Part shown: in pieces, positions 33,299 to 42,204 of the stretch
Numbering within the stretch: the first letter of the stretch is position 1
How the letters are laid out: each line of letters starts with the position of its first letter
Source: Gimesia fumaroli
GTDB taxonomy: Bacteria > Planctomycetota > Planctomycetia > Planctomycetales > Planctomycetaceae
Assembly (NCBI RefSeq): GCF_007754425.1
Contig: NZ_CP037452.1
Span: forward strand, 5,431,164-5,495,163
Direction of reading: 5' to 3'
Length of the DNA: 64,000 bases
Notes under the pieces: model-generated
What the model was told of the DNA's origin: nothing
The model's database searches: none
Seen by the model: the letters and a program-made list of their open reading frames with translations, nothing else
Program-made: the position numbers and the translations under genes

Positions 33299-33760
33299 AT
33301 GAAGTTGATCAAAAAAACATTGAAATCGAAAGCTTCTTCCGCTGTGATCCTGATCCGGCTGCTGGTGGGACTGGTGTTTCTCTCGGAAGGGATTCAGAAG
33401 TTTCTGTATCCCGAGATCCGTGGCGCCGGTCGTTTTGTGAAGATCGGTTTACCGGAACCGGAGTTCCTCTCCTATTTCGTCGCCAGTTTTGAAATCGTAT
33501 GTGGCGTACTGATTGTACTGGGACTGCTAACCCGGCTGGCGGTGCTGCCGACGATTACGATTATGCTGGTCGCGATATTCTCGACCAAAATCCCCATGCT
33601 GTCTGAAGAAGGTTTCTGGTCCATGGCACACGCTGCGAGAACTGATTTCTCAATGCTGCTGGGCTCGCTGTATCTGTTGATTGTGGGAGCCGGGCCACTC
33701 TCGATTGACGCCATCCTGTCATGGAAGAAGAGACCCAAAAAGCAATCTGCCGATGCGTGA
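33299..33760 (+). CDS. DoxX family membrane protein
   Basis: A 153-residue protein with four membrane helices and DoxX signatures (LIRLLVGLVFLSEGIQKFLY, FLSYFVASFEIVCGVLIVLG). DoxX proteins take part in thiol or oxidative-stress homeostasis in some bacteria; the role here is unknown. AAAAGGAACC precedes the ATG at 33299, so the longer frame from 33260 is rejected. A second DoxX gene lies at 39044. Confidence 0.85.
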   Translation: MKLIKKTLKSKASSAVILIRLLVGLVFLSEGIQKFLYPEIRGAGRFVKIGLPEPEFLSYFVASFEIVCGVLIVLGLLTRLAVLPTITIMLVAIFSTKIPMLSEEGFWSMAHAARTDFSMLLGSLYLLIVGAGPLSIDAILSWKKRPKKQSADA

Positions 33761-33792
33761 AGTACTTTCTCAATTGTTATGGACCGGCAACG

Positions 33793-33807
33793 CGCGGGAC
33801 GCCCGCG
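33793..33807. terminator. Perfect GC hairpin between convergent genes
   Basis: CGCGGG-ACG-CCCGCG is a perfect 6-bp stem with a 3-nt loop in the 63-nt interval between the DoxX and serpin stops. No T run follows on either strand, so it is a weak terminator candidate or a repeat remnant. Confidence 0.3.
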
Positions 33808-33823
33808 ATCAATTCGCGGCAGT

Positions 33824-35062
33824 CTAAGAGGGGTTGGCCAACCGGCCCATGAAATGGATCAACCGGGTTTGTCGATCGCGGATCAGAAACAGAAATGGAT
33901 GATCGGCTCGAAATTCTTTCGGCGGTTCTTCATCCCTGGCACAGCCCCCCGCCATGATCACCCCTGTCACGCCTGCGGCTTCGGTCCCTTTTTCGTTCAC
34001 TTCAACAAACGCTTTATGCAAAATGGCACCGATAAACAGGCCTTCCGGATCATCAGACATATTAGAAAAGTCGGCATAGTCTCGTGAAAAAGGCCTCTGC
34101 ATCCCCAGGGACTGTAACTGCTGATCCAGGTCCATTGAAGCTTCGACGCGAAATCGGGGGAGGCTCACATTGACCTCATGACTGCGCGTTTTCATCCATT
34201 TTTGCAAAGTGGCTGAATGGAGCTGACTTTCAATCGCAGGCAATCCGTCTGGTTCGCGAGGCAATAAAATGTTCATGACGAAATCACTCCCGCCGCCGGG
34301 AATTTCTTCGTGTTCCATGTAAGAAAATCCGTCTTCGCTCTCGACGAGCCGGGTCGTATATTCATGCCGTCGGTAGGGAAGTTCCAGCACCTGCATTTCT
34401 TCATCTTCACCGTAACCAAACGAATTCGTCTGATGCATCAGCGGGACGATCGTTTCCTCGCTCCGGGATAGTTGAAACGATTGTTCTTTTGTCGCCTCCG
34501 GTTGAAACTCATCTTCCCAGCCGCCTAGAAAATAGATGGCGTTGGTCAGCACCAGCCGCGTTAATTCATTAAATTGAAGAGGCGAGACCAAGCTGTCGAT
34601 TTTTCCGTTGGTCTGCTTCGTAACCCAGGCATTGATCTGGCTGGCTGTCTCACCGGGGGCATTCTGAAAATCGACCGTTTCCAAACCGGCTGCATAATAG
34701 TGTTCTGTCGTTTTCAAATACTCGGGCAGAAAGTGATAACCAGCTTGTCCCCAGAGTCGATTGGCGACGTTCAATTCCACGCCACCGGTTCTGGTCTCTG
34801 TACGCAAACGTCGAAACGCTTCGTGGACACGCGCTGGCTCCAGAGAGAACCCGAGTGTTTCCTGCATTTCGCGCGCCGTTTCTCCCTTAGCTCCAGCGAG
34901 TGTCATCGCCAGTGCCATTGAAATGCTGCCTGGCGAAAAGAAGAGATTCCCTTCGCTTTCCCCGGCTAATTTCGAGAACAGTTCACAGGCAAACTGATTG
35001 CAGTCGTTGACTGTCGTCTGCACATCCTGTTTGCTCTGTGCTTCGGTTGTCTGGTCCGTCAT
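33824..35062 (-). CDS. Serpin-family protease inhibitor
   Basis: A 412-residue serpin of normal length. FACELFSKLAGESEGNLFFS, FSPGSISMALAMTLAGA, LTNAIYFLGGWE, VSLPRFRVEAS and HPFLFLIRDRQTRLIHFMG cover the fold. The reactive-centre hinge begins near residue 359 (KGTEAAGVTGVIMAGG), with small residues as needed for loop insertion, so it is probably inhibitory. No signal peptide is evident, which suggests a cytosolic protease target. It starts 4 nt after the upstream gene's stop, and the two are one operon. Confidence 0.92.
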   Translation of the reverse strand: MTDQTTEAQSKQDVQTTVNDCNQFACELFSKLAGESEGNLFFSPGSISMALAMTLAGAKGETAREMQETLGFSLEPARVHEAFRRLRTETRTGGVELNVANRLWGQAGYHFLPEYLKTTEHYYAAGLETVDFQNAPGETASQINAWVTKQTNGKIDSLVSPLQFNELTRLVLTNAIYFLGGWEDEFQPEATKEQSFQLSRSEETIVPLMHQTNSFGYGEDEEMQVLELPYRRHEYTTRLVESEDGFSYMEHEEIPGGGSDFVMNILLPREPDGLPAIESQLHSATLQKWMKTRSHEVNVSLPRFRVEASMDLDQQLQSLGMQRPFSRDYADFSNMSDDPEGLFIGAILHKAFVEVNEKGTEAAGVTGVIMAGGCARDEEPPKEFRADHPFLFLIRDRQTRLIHFMGRLANPS

Positions 35063-35065
35063 CGT

Positions 35066-36685
35066 TTACTCTTCCAGCGGCTCGCCTTTGAGGATTTTCT
35101 GCATATTATGACGGAGACTCTCACTCGGTTCTACTTCGACTGCCTGTTTTAATGGCTCAAATGTAGATGCGACTTCACCCCAGGTCGCCAGGGCCGCCAC
35201 CGCCATGTTTCGGATGCGCACCACAGGACTTTTCAATCCCGTAGCAATTAAAGTAGCGCCGTGCCCCGGAAAACGACGCAGTTCCTGCAGAATACAATCG
35301 AGACAGGAATGCTGCACAAATTCCGCACCGATGCCGAGCGTTTCGTCTGCGCCGCTGGCGATCTGCTCAAGATCCAGAACCTGTTCGGCGAAATCCAACA
35401 CTTGTGAGATGTACGTTTCATCACAGGCCAGCATGACATGGAACCAGCGACTGGAATCGTGAGGTTGTTCCTGGAGACGTTTCCACTGATAATTCCAGGT
35501 CGGCAACTTGAGCACGCGGGCAACCTGATCGGCTGCATAAAATTCCTGCTCAACCGGACTCTTAAGCGATGTTCGAACACGGTCTGGCCATTCAGGTCGT
35601 TCCAGAATCTCATTGCAAATCGCCAGGAGTCCCTCGCAACGCTGCGCTGTCCAACCTCGTTCCGAACGCGATTCCCAGTCAGCTTCCTCATTTTTCAAAA
35701 ACTGCTGGATCGAACAGACGTGCAGAAAATCAGCCAAACTTTCAGCAGACGAATCGATGTGATTCAAAAACAAATCGACCACAATCGCGCCGTCGTCATA
35801 GTCGTCCATATCTTCCGCGGGACCACCGTTGATCAGTGCTTCAATGAGTTCCCCCGCCGATGTAAGCAGTTCACAATCGACGTGCGGCTCACTCAGCGCA
35901 GCAAGCAACCCGCCTGTGGTGGCACAGGTGAAGGCCAGGTATTCATATAACACGGAGTTGCGGTAGCCTTCGCGAAGCAGCCAGTTTTTGATTTCGCTGT
36001 TTTCGGTTTCTGCCAGCCGTTCTACAACGTGAATTCGTCCCCAGCCATCAACGTTGCGTGCCAGTTCCCACAAGGCTAAATCAGTTTTGTCAGCTGTGTT
36101 CCCGAGTGCAACCGCGCAATAAAGTGTGAACTCATCGTGTCGCCCCAGCGTTTGAAACAAAGGCGTATTTTCAGCAACCTGATAGAGTCCGAGAATCGCG
36201 ATACCGAATTTGACCGTTTCGCGATCCGGCGTTTCTGTCATGAACGAATAAGCCAGTTCGTAAAGTCGCTCATGGTTGAGTTTCTGCTCGTCTAACAGAC
36301 TCGCGATCACGGCATCAATCATCGAAACGATACTCTCGTTGACAATGTGCTGATATAACGCATATTTATTGGCGGCAGTCGGCTGATCACAATAACTCAG
36401 CAGCAGTGATACAGTTTTTTGAACCTGCTCCTGAGCGTTGCCGTTCCCGCCATGATGCGTCATCACGCCATCCAGGGCACCGGCGGCCCACCGGAGTTCT
36501 TCCCCCTCGTTGATGCGTGCTTCATCGGGCAGTTGATATCCCGCTTCCGTTAATCCAATCTGATCCGGATTAATGTGCGCGCAGATATGCTCATAGATTG
36601 AAGGCCGAGCATCCCACGGCATCGTGTCAGGCGTGTCGCCCGATTCAAAGTCTTTTTTTCCAAACAATTGATTGAAGAATCCCAT
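35066..36685 (-). CDS. Large unknown helical-repeat-like protein
   Basis: A 539-residue cytosolic acidic protein, not recognised. It begins MGFFNQLFGKKDFES and continues with alpha-helical stretches. Its last 90 residues (LDCILQELRRFPGHGATLIA, VRIRNMAVAALATWGEVAST) look like HEAT repeats. Tight coupling to the serpin gene suggests a joint function, for example target binding or protein quality control, but that is a guess. Confidence 0.6.
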   Translation of the reverse strand: MGFFNQLFGKKDFESGDTPDTMPWDARPSIYEHICAHINPDQIGLTEAGYQLPDEARINEGEELRWAAGALDGVMTHHGGNGNAQEQVQKTVSLLLSYCDQPTAANKYALYQHIVNESIVSMIDAVIASLLDEQKLNHERLYELAYSFMTETPDRETVKFGIAILGLYQVAENTPLFQTLGRHDEFTLYCAVALGNTADKTDLALWELARNVDGWGRIHVVERLAETENSEIKNWLLREGYRNSVLYEYLAFTCATTGGLLAALSEPHVDCELLTSAGELIEALINGGPAEDMDDYDDGAIVVDLFLNHIDSSAESLADFLHVCSIQQFLKNEEADWESRSERGWTAQRCEGLLAICNEILERPEWPDRVRTSLKSPVEQEFYAADQVARVLKLPTWNYQWKRLQEQPHDSSRWFHVMLACDETYISQVLDFAEQVLDLEQIASGADETLGIGAEFVQHSCLDCILQELRRFPGHGATLIATGLKSPVVRIRNMAVAALATWGEVASTFEPLKQAVEVEPSESLRHNMQKILKGEPLEE

Positions 36686-36929
36686 CCTCTCTGGTTCGTC
36701 CTCTTGAAAACCACACTCATCAATAATACCAGCGTCATTTTAGATTAACGCAACACGGGGTTCATGACACACAGAAAATCGGATGGTTCATGGAAAATTG
36801 ATCATTAAAATGAATGATCTGGAATCCAGGTGCGCAGCGGGATGGAGTGGCTGTTACAAAGAGTCCTCCAATGAGGAAGGTGAGCCAGAAGAGGTGAGAA
36901 AATTCTTCTCATCGCGTTTCTGTGATAGA

Positions 36930-38648
36930 TCAGACGCCGGCCATACTGGGAGAGGGCCAATCTTCTTTGAGAATTGCCTGTTCCAGATCGGCGGCAATCA
37001 GTGGTTTCGAGAAGAAATAACCTTGGCCAAGCCGACAACCCAGTGCCTGCAGCAAAGCCAGTTGTTCTGCGTTTTCAATGCCTTCAGCGATCACTTCCAG
37101 CCCCAGTTTTTCAGCCAGAATGATCAACGCCTCGATCAACATCACTTCCCGGTCGCGATCGGATTTTTTGACAAACTCACGATCCAGTTTCAATACATCA
37201 ATCGGAAAATCACACAGACAAGACAGGGAAGAATACCCTGTCCCGAAATCATCCACGTCAATATTCACGCCCAGTTTTTTCAATTCGTTCAATGTCGACA
37301 CTGAAATTTCACGATCGTGCATGATGATACTTTCGGTGACTTCCAGATGAAGACACTCGGGTGGAATTTCATACTTTCTCAGTACGTTTTTCACGACAGT
37401 CACTAATGTCGGATGTTCCAGTTGCTTACGCGATACATTCACATGCAGATTGGCCGGGGCAAGCGGCCCCAGAGTCTTACGCCATCGGTTGAGCTGGCGG
37501 CAGGCTTCGTTTAATACAAAATTACCAACGGGAATAATCAGGTCCATCTCTTCCGCAATCGAAATGAATTCATCAGGCGGAATCATGCCACTTTCAGGAT
37601 GGAACCAGCGAATCAGCGCTTCAACGCCTCGAAAATCTCCCGATTCTAAATCGACGATCGGCTGATAAAAGAGTGTTAATTCATCGCGTGAGATGACGTC
37701 ACGCAGTTCATTTTCAATATAAAGTCGCTTCTGGGCTTTATCGCGCAGCACCTGATCAAAAACAATCGGGCGATCCACTTTCGCTGCTTTCGCTTCATAC
37801 ATGGCAAGATCGGCGTTGCTGAGCATCTCGCTCGCTGTATCCGCAAGATGTTCGCTGGTGACGATCCCGATGCTGGCACTGGAGTAAATTGTATACCCCC
37901 CCAGTTGATAGGGGATCGCTAAATCTTTCTGAAGTCGTTCAGCAACGCAAACCGCATCTTCTGGTGCCGACAAATTGTCCAGCAGCACAACAAACTCGTC
38001 GCCCCCCATACGGGCCGCCTGAATCGAATCTGTCGAACGGACCGCTTTTCTTAAGCGGTCGGCGACGGCTTCCAGAAGTTTGTCACCCACGTCGTGTCCC
38101 AGACTGTCATTGATCAACTTGAACCGGTCAAAGTCCATAAATAACAAAGCAAAATGATTGGTTGATTTGCGATTAATGACTGTCTGAATAGATTGCAGAA
38201 TCGCGGCCCGGTTCGGTAGTCCGGTTAAGGCATCTCGGTGTGCAAGCTGATGCAAACTATCGAGTAGCCGCCTTTGTTCGCTGATATCAATCCGCAAGGC
38301 CAGATATCCCTTGATCTTCCCCTGCTCATTAAACATCGGGACAATCGTGGTATCCACCCAGTAGAAGTTTCCGTCTTTAGCTCGATTGCAGATCTCTCCC
38401 CGCCAGGTTTTTCCACGACCGATCTGACGATACATGTCTCGGAAGAATTCGGGAGGATGATACCCGGAACGCAGAATCCGGTGATCGGAACCGATCAGTT
38501 CCTCGCGGCTGTAGCCCGAAATTTTGCAGAAGTTATCATTGGCTTCAAGAATCGTCCCCTTCACATCGGTGATCGCGACGATCCCGGCTTCGTCTACGGC
38601 GTCGCGAAATGCTTTCAAACAGGTTTGTTCAGATTGGATCTCAGCCAC
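36930..38648 (-). CDS. PAS-GGDEF-EAL cyclic-di-GMP enzyme
   Basis: A 572-residue signalling protein. An N-terminal PAS/PAC sensor (about residues 10-130: AIVAITDVKGTILEANDNFC, ISGYSREELIGSDHRILRSG) is followed by GGDEF (LTGLPNRAAI, RMGGDEFVVLL), intact in the active loop, and EAL (GVEALIRWFHP, LHLEVTESI, DDFGTGYSSL, KLDREFVK). Both catalytic motifs are intact, so it could make or degrade cyclic di-GMP; one activity usually dominates. No membrane helix is seen, so it is cytosolic. The start is GTG with AGGAAAAG upstream. Confidence 0.93.
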   Translation of the reverse strand: MAEIQSEQTCLKAFRDAVDEAGIVAITDVKGTILEANDNFCKISGYSREELIGSDHRILRSGYHPPEFFRDMYRQIGRGKTWRGEICNRAKDGNFYWVDTTIVPMFNEQGKIKGYLALRIDISEQRRLLDSLHQLAHRDALTGLPNRAAILQSIQTVINRKSTNHFALLFMDFDRFKLINDSLGHDVGDKLLEAVADRLRKAVRSTDSIQAARMGGDEFVVLLDNLSAPEDAVCVAERLQKDLAIPYQLGGYTIYSSASIGIVTSEHLADTASEMLSNADLAMYEAKAAKVDRPIVFDQVLRDKAQKRLYIENELRDVISRDELTLFYQPIVDLESGDFRGVEALIRWFHPESGMIPPDEFISIAEEMDLIIPVGNFVLNEACRQLNRWRKTLGPLAPANLHVNVSRKQLEHPTLVTVVKNVLRKYEIPPECLHLEVTESIIMHDREISVSTLNELKKLGVNIDVDDFGTGYSSLSCLCDFPIDVLKLDREFVKKSDRDREVMLIEALIILAEKLGLEVIAEGIENAEQLALLQALGCRLGQGYFFSKPLIAADLEQAILKEDWPSPSMAGV

Positions 38649-38968
38649 TGTTCTTTTCCTCGTTGATGGAACGTCTTATTACCGCTGCCTCTTCTGTGTA
38701 ATACTTCTCAGTACTATTACGAGCGCGCCACGACGTAATCATCTGTCACCCGATTGGGAATCATTCTGGCACCTGGAGTGCGCTGAAAGCTTAGATCACA
38801 CAGGTGCCAACCAAGCGGATTAACCCACGAAAAACGGGATTCGCCTCAAACCCGGGTCACATTGTAGGGATTGTGCGTTATTTACATCTGAAGTGAGCCG
38901 ACTGCCGTATCTTTTGAGAGCGTTCCATATGATGGCGGGCCACTTCGAAACCAAAACCGGATACAGAC
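38649..38968. other. Intergenic region without a gene
   Basis: About 320 nt upstream of the PAS-GGDEF-EAL gene. It should contain that gene's promoter. No ORF with a ribosome site or repeat is visible until the terminator at 38969. Confidence 0.4.
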
Positions 38969-39007
38969 AAAAAAAGAACCCACTGACATTTCATGAATGA
39001 CAGTGGG
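38969..39007 (-). terminator. Terminator of the pirin-DoxX operon
   Basis: On the minus strand CCCACTGTCATT (39007-38996) pairs with AATGTCAGTGGG (38990-38979) with one mismatch and a 5-nt loop. A T-rich tail including seven T residues (38975-38969) follows. It lies 37 nt after the DoxX stop. Confidence 0.85.
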
Positions 39008-39043
39008 CGAGCTGTTTCAAAGAAACGAAATTTTCCTTTGTGA

Positions 39044-39490
39044 TTACTGTTTGAGTTGACTGTCTTGCGTTCGAGAAACCAGACGATGATCCATGCTCAT
39101 CCGCCCGGGGCCGTTGGCCATCAGAAACAACATCGTGCCCATCAATGCCAGATTTTTCATGAAGTGAATCATCTGCCCCTGCTGAGCCTGTGCGTCCTGA
39201 ATGGTCCAGAAGTCATGAAAAAAGTACGTCGCCAGCACAAGAAACACAAACAACAGCCCGGCGCCGATGCGGGTCTTGAAGCCGGTGATGACCGACAGGC
39301 TGCCGACAATCAGGAATACAATCGCACCGGCTAACATGACTTTCGGAAGCGGAACACCTTCCGAAGCCATGTAACCGGCGACGTTATTAAACTGCGGAAC
39401 CTTGTTTCCAATAGCGCTCATCAGAAATATGGTTGCGATCATCGTACGGCCCGCTAAACTGACGAGCCCCTCTAAAAGATGGTGTGACAT
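39044..39490 (-). CDS. DoxX family membrane protein
   Basis: A 148-residue protein with four membrane helices in DoxX order (ISLAG-like start LLEGLVSLAGRTMIATIFLM, PLPKVMLAGAIVFLIVGSLS, LALMGTMLFLMANGPG). GGGAAAG upstream selects the ATG at 39490 over 39553. It lies 49 nt downstream of the pirin gene and ends before a strong terminator, so it is the last gene of that unit, probably under the adjacent MarR-type repressor. Confidence 0.87.
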   Translation of the reverse strand: MSHHLLEGLVSLAGRTMIATIFLMSAIGNKVPQFNNVAGYMASEGVPLPKVMLAGAIVFLIVGSLSVITGFKTRIGAGLLFVFLVLATYFFHDFWTIQDAQAQQGQMIHFMKNLALMGTMLFLMANGPGRMSMDHRLVSRTQDSQLKQ

Positions 39491-39539
39491 CTGTTTCTTT
39501 CCCTTAAAAATGAGTCTTGCGTGTGAATTCACATCGTGT

Positions 39540-40238
39540 TTAAGCCAGATCAAACAGCATGATCTCGGCTTTCTCGGTGGCCTGAATTGTTAACTCTCTG
39601 ACATCACTGACGGCAGCACCATCGCTGGTAGCCAGTGCAACCTCATTGAGCAGGACTTCTCCACGAAGCACCTGTAACCAGGCGTGCCGTCCTTCTGCCA
39701 GTTCATGCGAGACGGTTTTGCCTTTGTCGATTTGCGACAGATAAATCTGTGCGTCCTGATGAATCAACAGCGCTCCCTGCTCTGCCCCGGGCGAAGCGAC
39801 GAGCCGTAATTGATTCTGCTGTTCGCTTTCAGGAAAACGTTTCTGTTCGTAACTCGGCTCAATCCCCTTTCGTTCGGGAAATAGCCAGATCTGATACAGG
39901 TGCACGGGCTCGGTCTCTGACGGATTGAATTCGCTATGCGTGATGCCTGTGCCTGCCGACATTCGCTGGAATTCACCCGCTCTCAACACTTCACCATGCC
40001 CCATCGAATCTTTGTGTTCGAGCGCACCTTCCAGGACATAAGTCACGATTTCCATATCCCGATGCGGATGTGTGCCGAAGCCTTGACCGGGCTGAACGAC
40101 ATCTTCATTCATGACCCGCAGTGCTCGAAACCGCATCTGTTCCGAATCCTGGTAGTCGGCGAAGGAAAATGTATGATACGTATTCAGCCAGCCATGATCG
40201 GCGTGGCCCCGCTGCCGTGCCTTTCGTACGCGAATCAT
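39540..40238 (-). CDS. Pirin family protein (YhhW-like)
   Basis: A 232-residue bicupin. The metal-site motif is GFGTHPHRDMEIVTYVLEG with its histidines and glutamate, followed by GTGITHSEFNPSE. Other signatures are HTFSFADYQD and LLIHQDAQIYLSQI. Relatives have quercetin dioxygenase activity or act as redox sensors; the substrate here is unknown. AAGGG precedes the ATG. A palindrome (40277-40288) 39 nt upstream resembles the operator before marR. Confidence 0.92.
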   Translation of the reverse strand: MIRVRKARQRGHADHGWLNTYHTFSFADYQDSEQMRFRALRVMNEDVVQPGQGFGTHPHRDMEIVTYVLEGALEHKDSMGHGEVLRAGEFQRMSAGTGITHSEFNPSETEPVHLYQIWLFPERKGIEPSYEQKRFPESEQQNQLRLVASPGAEQGALLIHQDAQIYLSQIDKGKTVSHELAEGRHAWLQVLRGEVLLNEVALATSDGAAVSDVRELTIQATEKAEIMLFDLA

Positions 40239-40276
40239 TCTGAGCCCTTTCCTGAAATTAGTTCAACTCTATATTA

Positions 40277-40288
40277 TTTACACGTAAA
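40277..40288. promoter_or_regulatory. MarR-type operator before the pirin gene
   Basis: TTTACACGTAAA has inverted TTTAC/GTAAA arms. It lies in the short gap between the marR and pirin genes and resembles TTTATATATAAA upstream of marR. It is therefore a probable binding site for that repressor. Confidence 0.55.
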
Positions 40289-40306
40289 CTATTTAGCGAA
40301 AAAAAA

Positions 40307-40798
40307 TCACACCGTCGCTTCAGAGTCAATGCAACAGCTCTGTCGTGCTTTGACCAGCAGACGATTCAAATCCGTGAGTTCCGTTCGCGTCAAGTGGCCG
40401 ATTAACTGCGTGTGCAGATCACTGACCCGATTGTCCATTTCATCCAACAGTTGCTCCCCTTTCGGAGTAATCGCCACATAGACAACCCGCCGATCCTTAT
40501 GACAGCGTTTACGTTCGACAAGCGTCTGCTCTTCCAGCCGATCGACCAGCCCGGTAATCGCGGGCACAACCTGCACCATGCGACTGGCAATCTCCAGACT
40601 GGGCAGCGGCTGTCCTTCGCCGCGAAGAATCCGCAACACATTATATTGGGAGCAGGTCAAACCATACTCACGAAACAACTTACCGAGGCGGTTCTGAAAC
40701 TGATCGCTGGTCCGCAACACGTTCAGAATCGCCTCGACTTCAGGGGACTGAAATGCCTGCTTCTTCTTCAATTCCTGTTGTAATTGTTGCTGTTTCAT
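40307..40798 (-). CDS. MarR family transcriptional regulator
   Basis: A 163-residue winged-helix repressor. The reading head and wing are LPSLEIASRMVQVVPAITGL and VERKRCHKDRRVVYVAITPK, with a dimerising helix at each end. Cysteines occur in the wing and near the C-terminus (QSCCIDSE), so redox sensing is possible. The ATG at 40798 fits AGGAACC upstream better than 40822. Matching palindromes lie before this gene and before the pirin gene downstream, which supports autoregulation and control of pirin-DoxX. Confidence 0.9.
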   Translation of the reverse strand: MKQQQLQQELKKKQAFQSPEVEAILNVLRTSDQFQNRLGKLFREYGLTCSQYNVLRILRGEGQPLPSLEIASRMVQVVPAITGLVDRLEEQTLVERKRCHKDRRVVYVAITPKGEQLLDEMDNRVSDLHTQLIGHLTRTELTDLNRLLVKARQSCCIDSEATV

Positions 40799-40825
40799 AG
40801 TTGGTTCCTGACCTCTCTGCATATA

Positions 40826-40839
40826 GTTTATATATAAAC
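40826..40839. promoter_or_regulatory. MarR autoregulatory operator
   Basis: GTTTATATATAAAC is a perfect 14-bp palindrome 28 nt upstream of the marR start, at the expected promoter position. The TTTA and TAAA arms match the site before the pirin gene. Confidence 0.6.
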
Positions 40840-41064
40840 CATCGTCCCGTCAACCTGTTTTCTGAGATTTTTCAGGGTCAATCATTTCGATGCGTATGCC
40901 TAAGGGGCAATGAAGCTGCTTCAAATAAACTGAATACATTACACCCAGAAGCGAATTCAAAAGGATAATTGATCATCTTCATATTTGGATCAAGGAGAAG
41001 CTTTTTGTATCATTGAGGCTGACAAGAACGATTCTCTTCACTGTTTCTAAAAACAACTCTATCC

Positions 41065-42198
41065 ATGAAATTTCTCGTCGCCTGTATTATATTGCTCTTC
41101 TTTCTGCCGACACAGTCGGCGGAGGCGTGTATGAGTTGCGCGAACAGTGCGACCGAGATGCGGTTTCCTTTTCTCTGGCCGTTGATTGGCATCTTTTTCG
41201 CTTGGATGGTTCTATCCCTGATTTTCAGTCGGCCGCTGGCGACGGGGGTCAAACGGTTTCTGTACTTTGGTGTGCCGCTGTTGATCCTGGGGGGCCTGCT
41301 CATGATCCCCTTGGCAATCGGTGCGTTGGTGGTGCTCTGCTGGGTCTTTTATCTGCTGTTCCGCGTGCTGCAGCTCCTCACAATTAAAGATGAATGGTTG
41401 CGGAAGAATCTGCTGCCATTCGGCGTGAATGCGGTCGCCCTGACGCTGTCGTTTGTGCTGATCTTTGTCACGACGAGCCGGGCGAATTCGACGCCGGGAT
41501 TGATTGCATCGCTGGGCAAACTCGGTCCGCACTCGACCGGCAGCGTTCACAACCTGATGTCGCACTTGATCGAACGCGGGCCGGAAGTCGTCGCGCCTCT
41601 GAGTGCCGCTTTAGAACGAGATTTTGAACGCTCTGATCATGTCAGTCCCTATCGGACCGTGCAGATCGCCTACTGTCTCCGTGCGATTGGCGGTACCAAG
41701 GCCGAAGCCGCACTCAAGGAAACCGTTGAACAAAGAGTAACGTTCCAAGACAGGTACAAAACGAGGTGGGAAACGGCGGTCTGTTATCTGTATGCCGAGT
41801 CGGCCCGGGAACGGGCAGTCCCCACACTGATGAACCTGCTGAATTCCGCTGAAGGGGAACAGGCGGGTCAGCAGAAACTTGCAGCTTTACTAGCACTGAC
41901 TCGAACACAAGACCTGGAGGCAGTGGAAACCGTGCTGGACCACGCCGATTTCCTCAAAACGCAGCTCTTAGGAAAAAATACTCCCTATAGGCACGCATCC
42001 CCGATCAGCGTCACCCTGCAGGCACTTTCGGAAGGACAAAGTCCGGCTGACCTCAGCGCCAGCCCGGTCTATGAGCCGATGCGTCTCGGTCTGAACCCTG
42101 ACAGCCAGACCAAAACCGGGATCAACTGGGATGACGACTGGAACGAGGAACTCGACATCGAAGCGTTGAAAGTACACTGGTCTAATCTATTGAAATAG
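41065..42198 (+). CDS. Membrane protein with HEAT-like C-terminal domain
   Basis: A 377-residue protein. It has an N-terminal signal-like helix ending in a CMSC pair (QSAEACMSCANSATEM), then about four more membrane helices to residue 140. A soluble helical region follows with HEAT-like units (VQIAYCLRAIGGTKAEAALK, ETAVCYLYAESARERAVPTL, QKLAALLALTRTQDLEAVET). No family name is certain. It is convergent with the RND pump gene (6-nt gap) and is not obviously part of that operon. Confidence 0.6.
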   Translation: MKFLVACIILLFFLPTQSAEACMSCANSATEMRFPFLWPLIGIFFAWMVLSLIFSRPLATGVKRFLYFGVPLLILGGLLMIPLAIGALVVLCWVFYLLFRVLQLLTIKDEWLRKNLLPFGVNAVALTLSFVLIFVTTSRANSTPGLIASLGKLGPHSTGSVHNLMSHLIERGPEVVAPLSAALERDFERSDHVSPYRTVQIAYCLRAIGGTKAEAALKETVEQRVTFQDRYKTRWETAVCYLYAESARERAVPTLMNLLNSAEGEQAGQQKLAALLALTRTQDLEAVETVLDHADFLKTQLLGKNTPYRHASPISVTLQALSEGQSPADLSASPVYEPMRLGLNPDSQTKTGINWDDDWNEELDIEALKVHWSNLLK

Positions 42199-42204
42199 TG
42201 AGAC

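Noticed and set aside
36783..37304. Plus-strand frame after the PAS-GGDEF-EAL gene
   Set aside because: Mostly antisense to the EAL domain, with no ribosome site.
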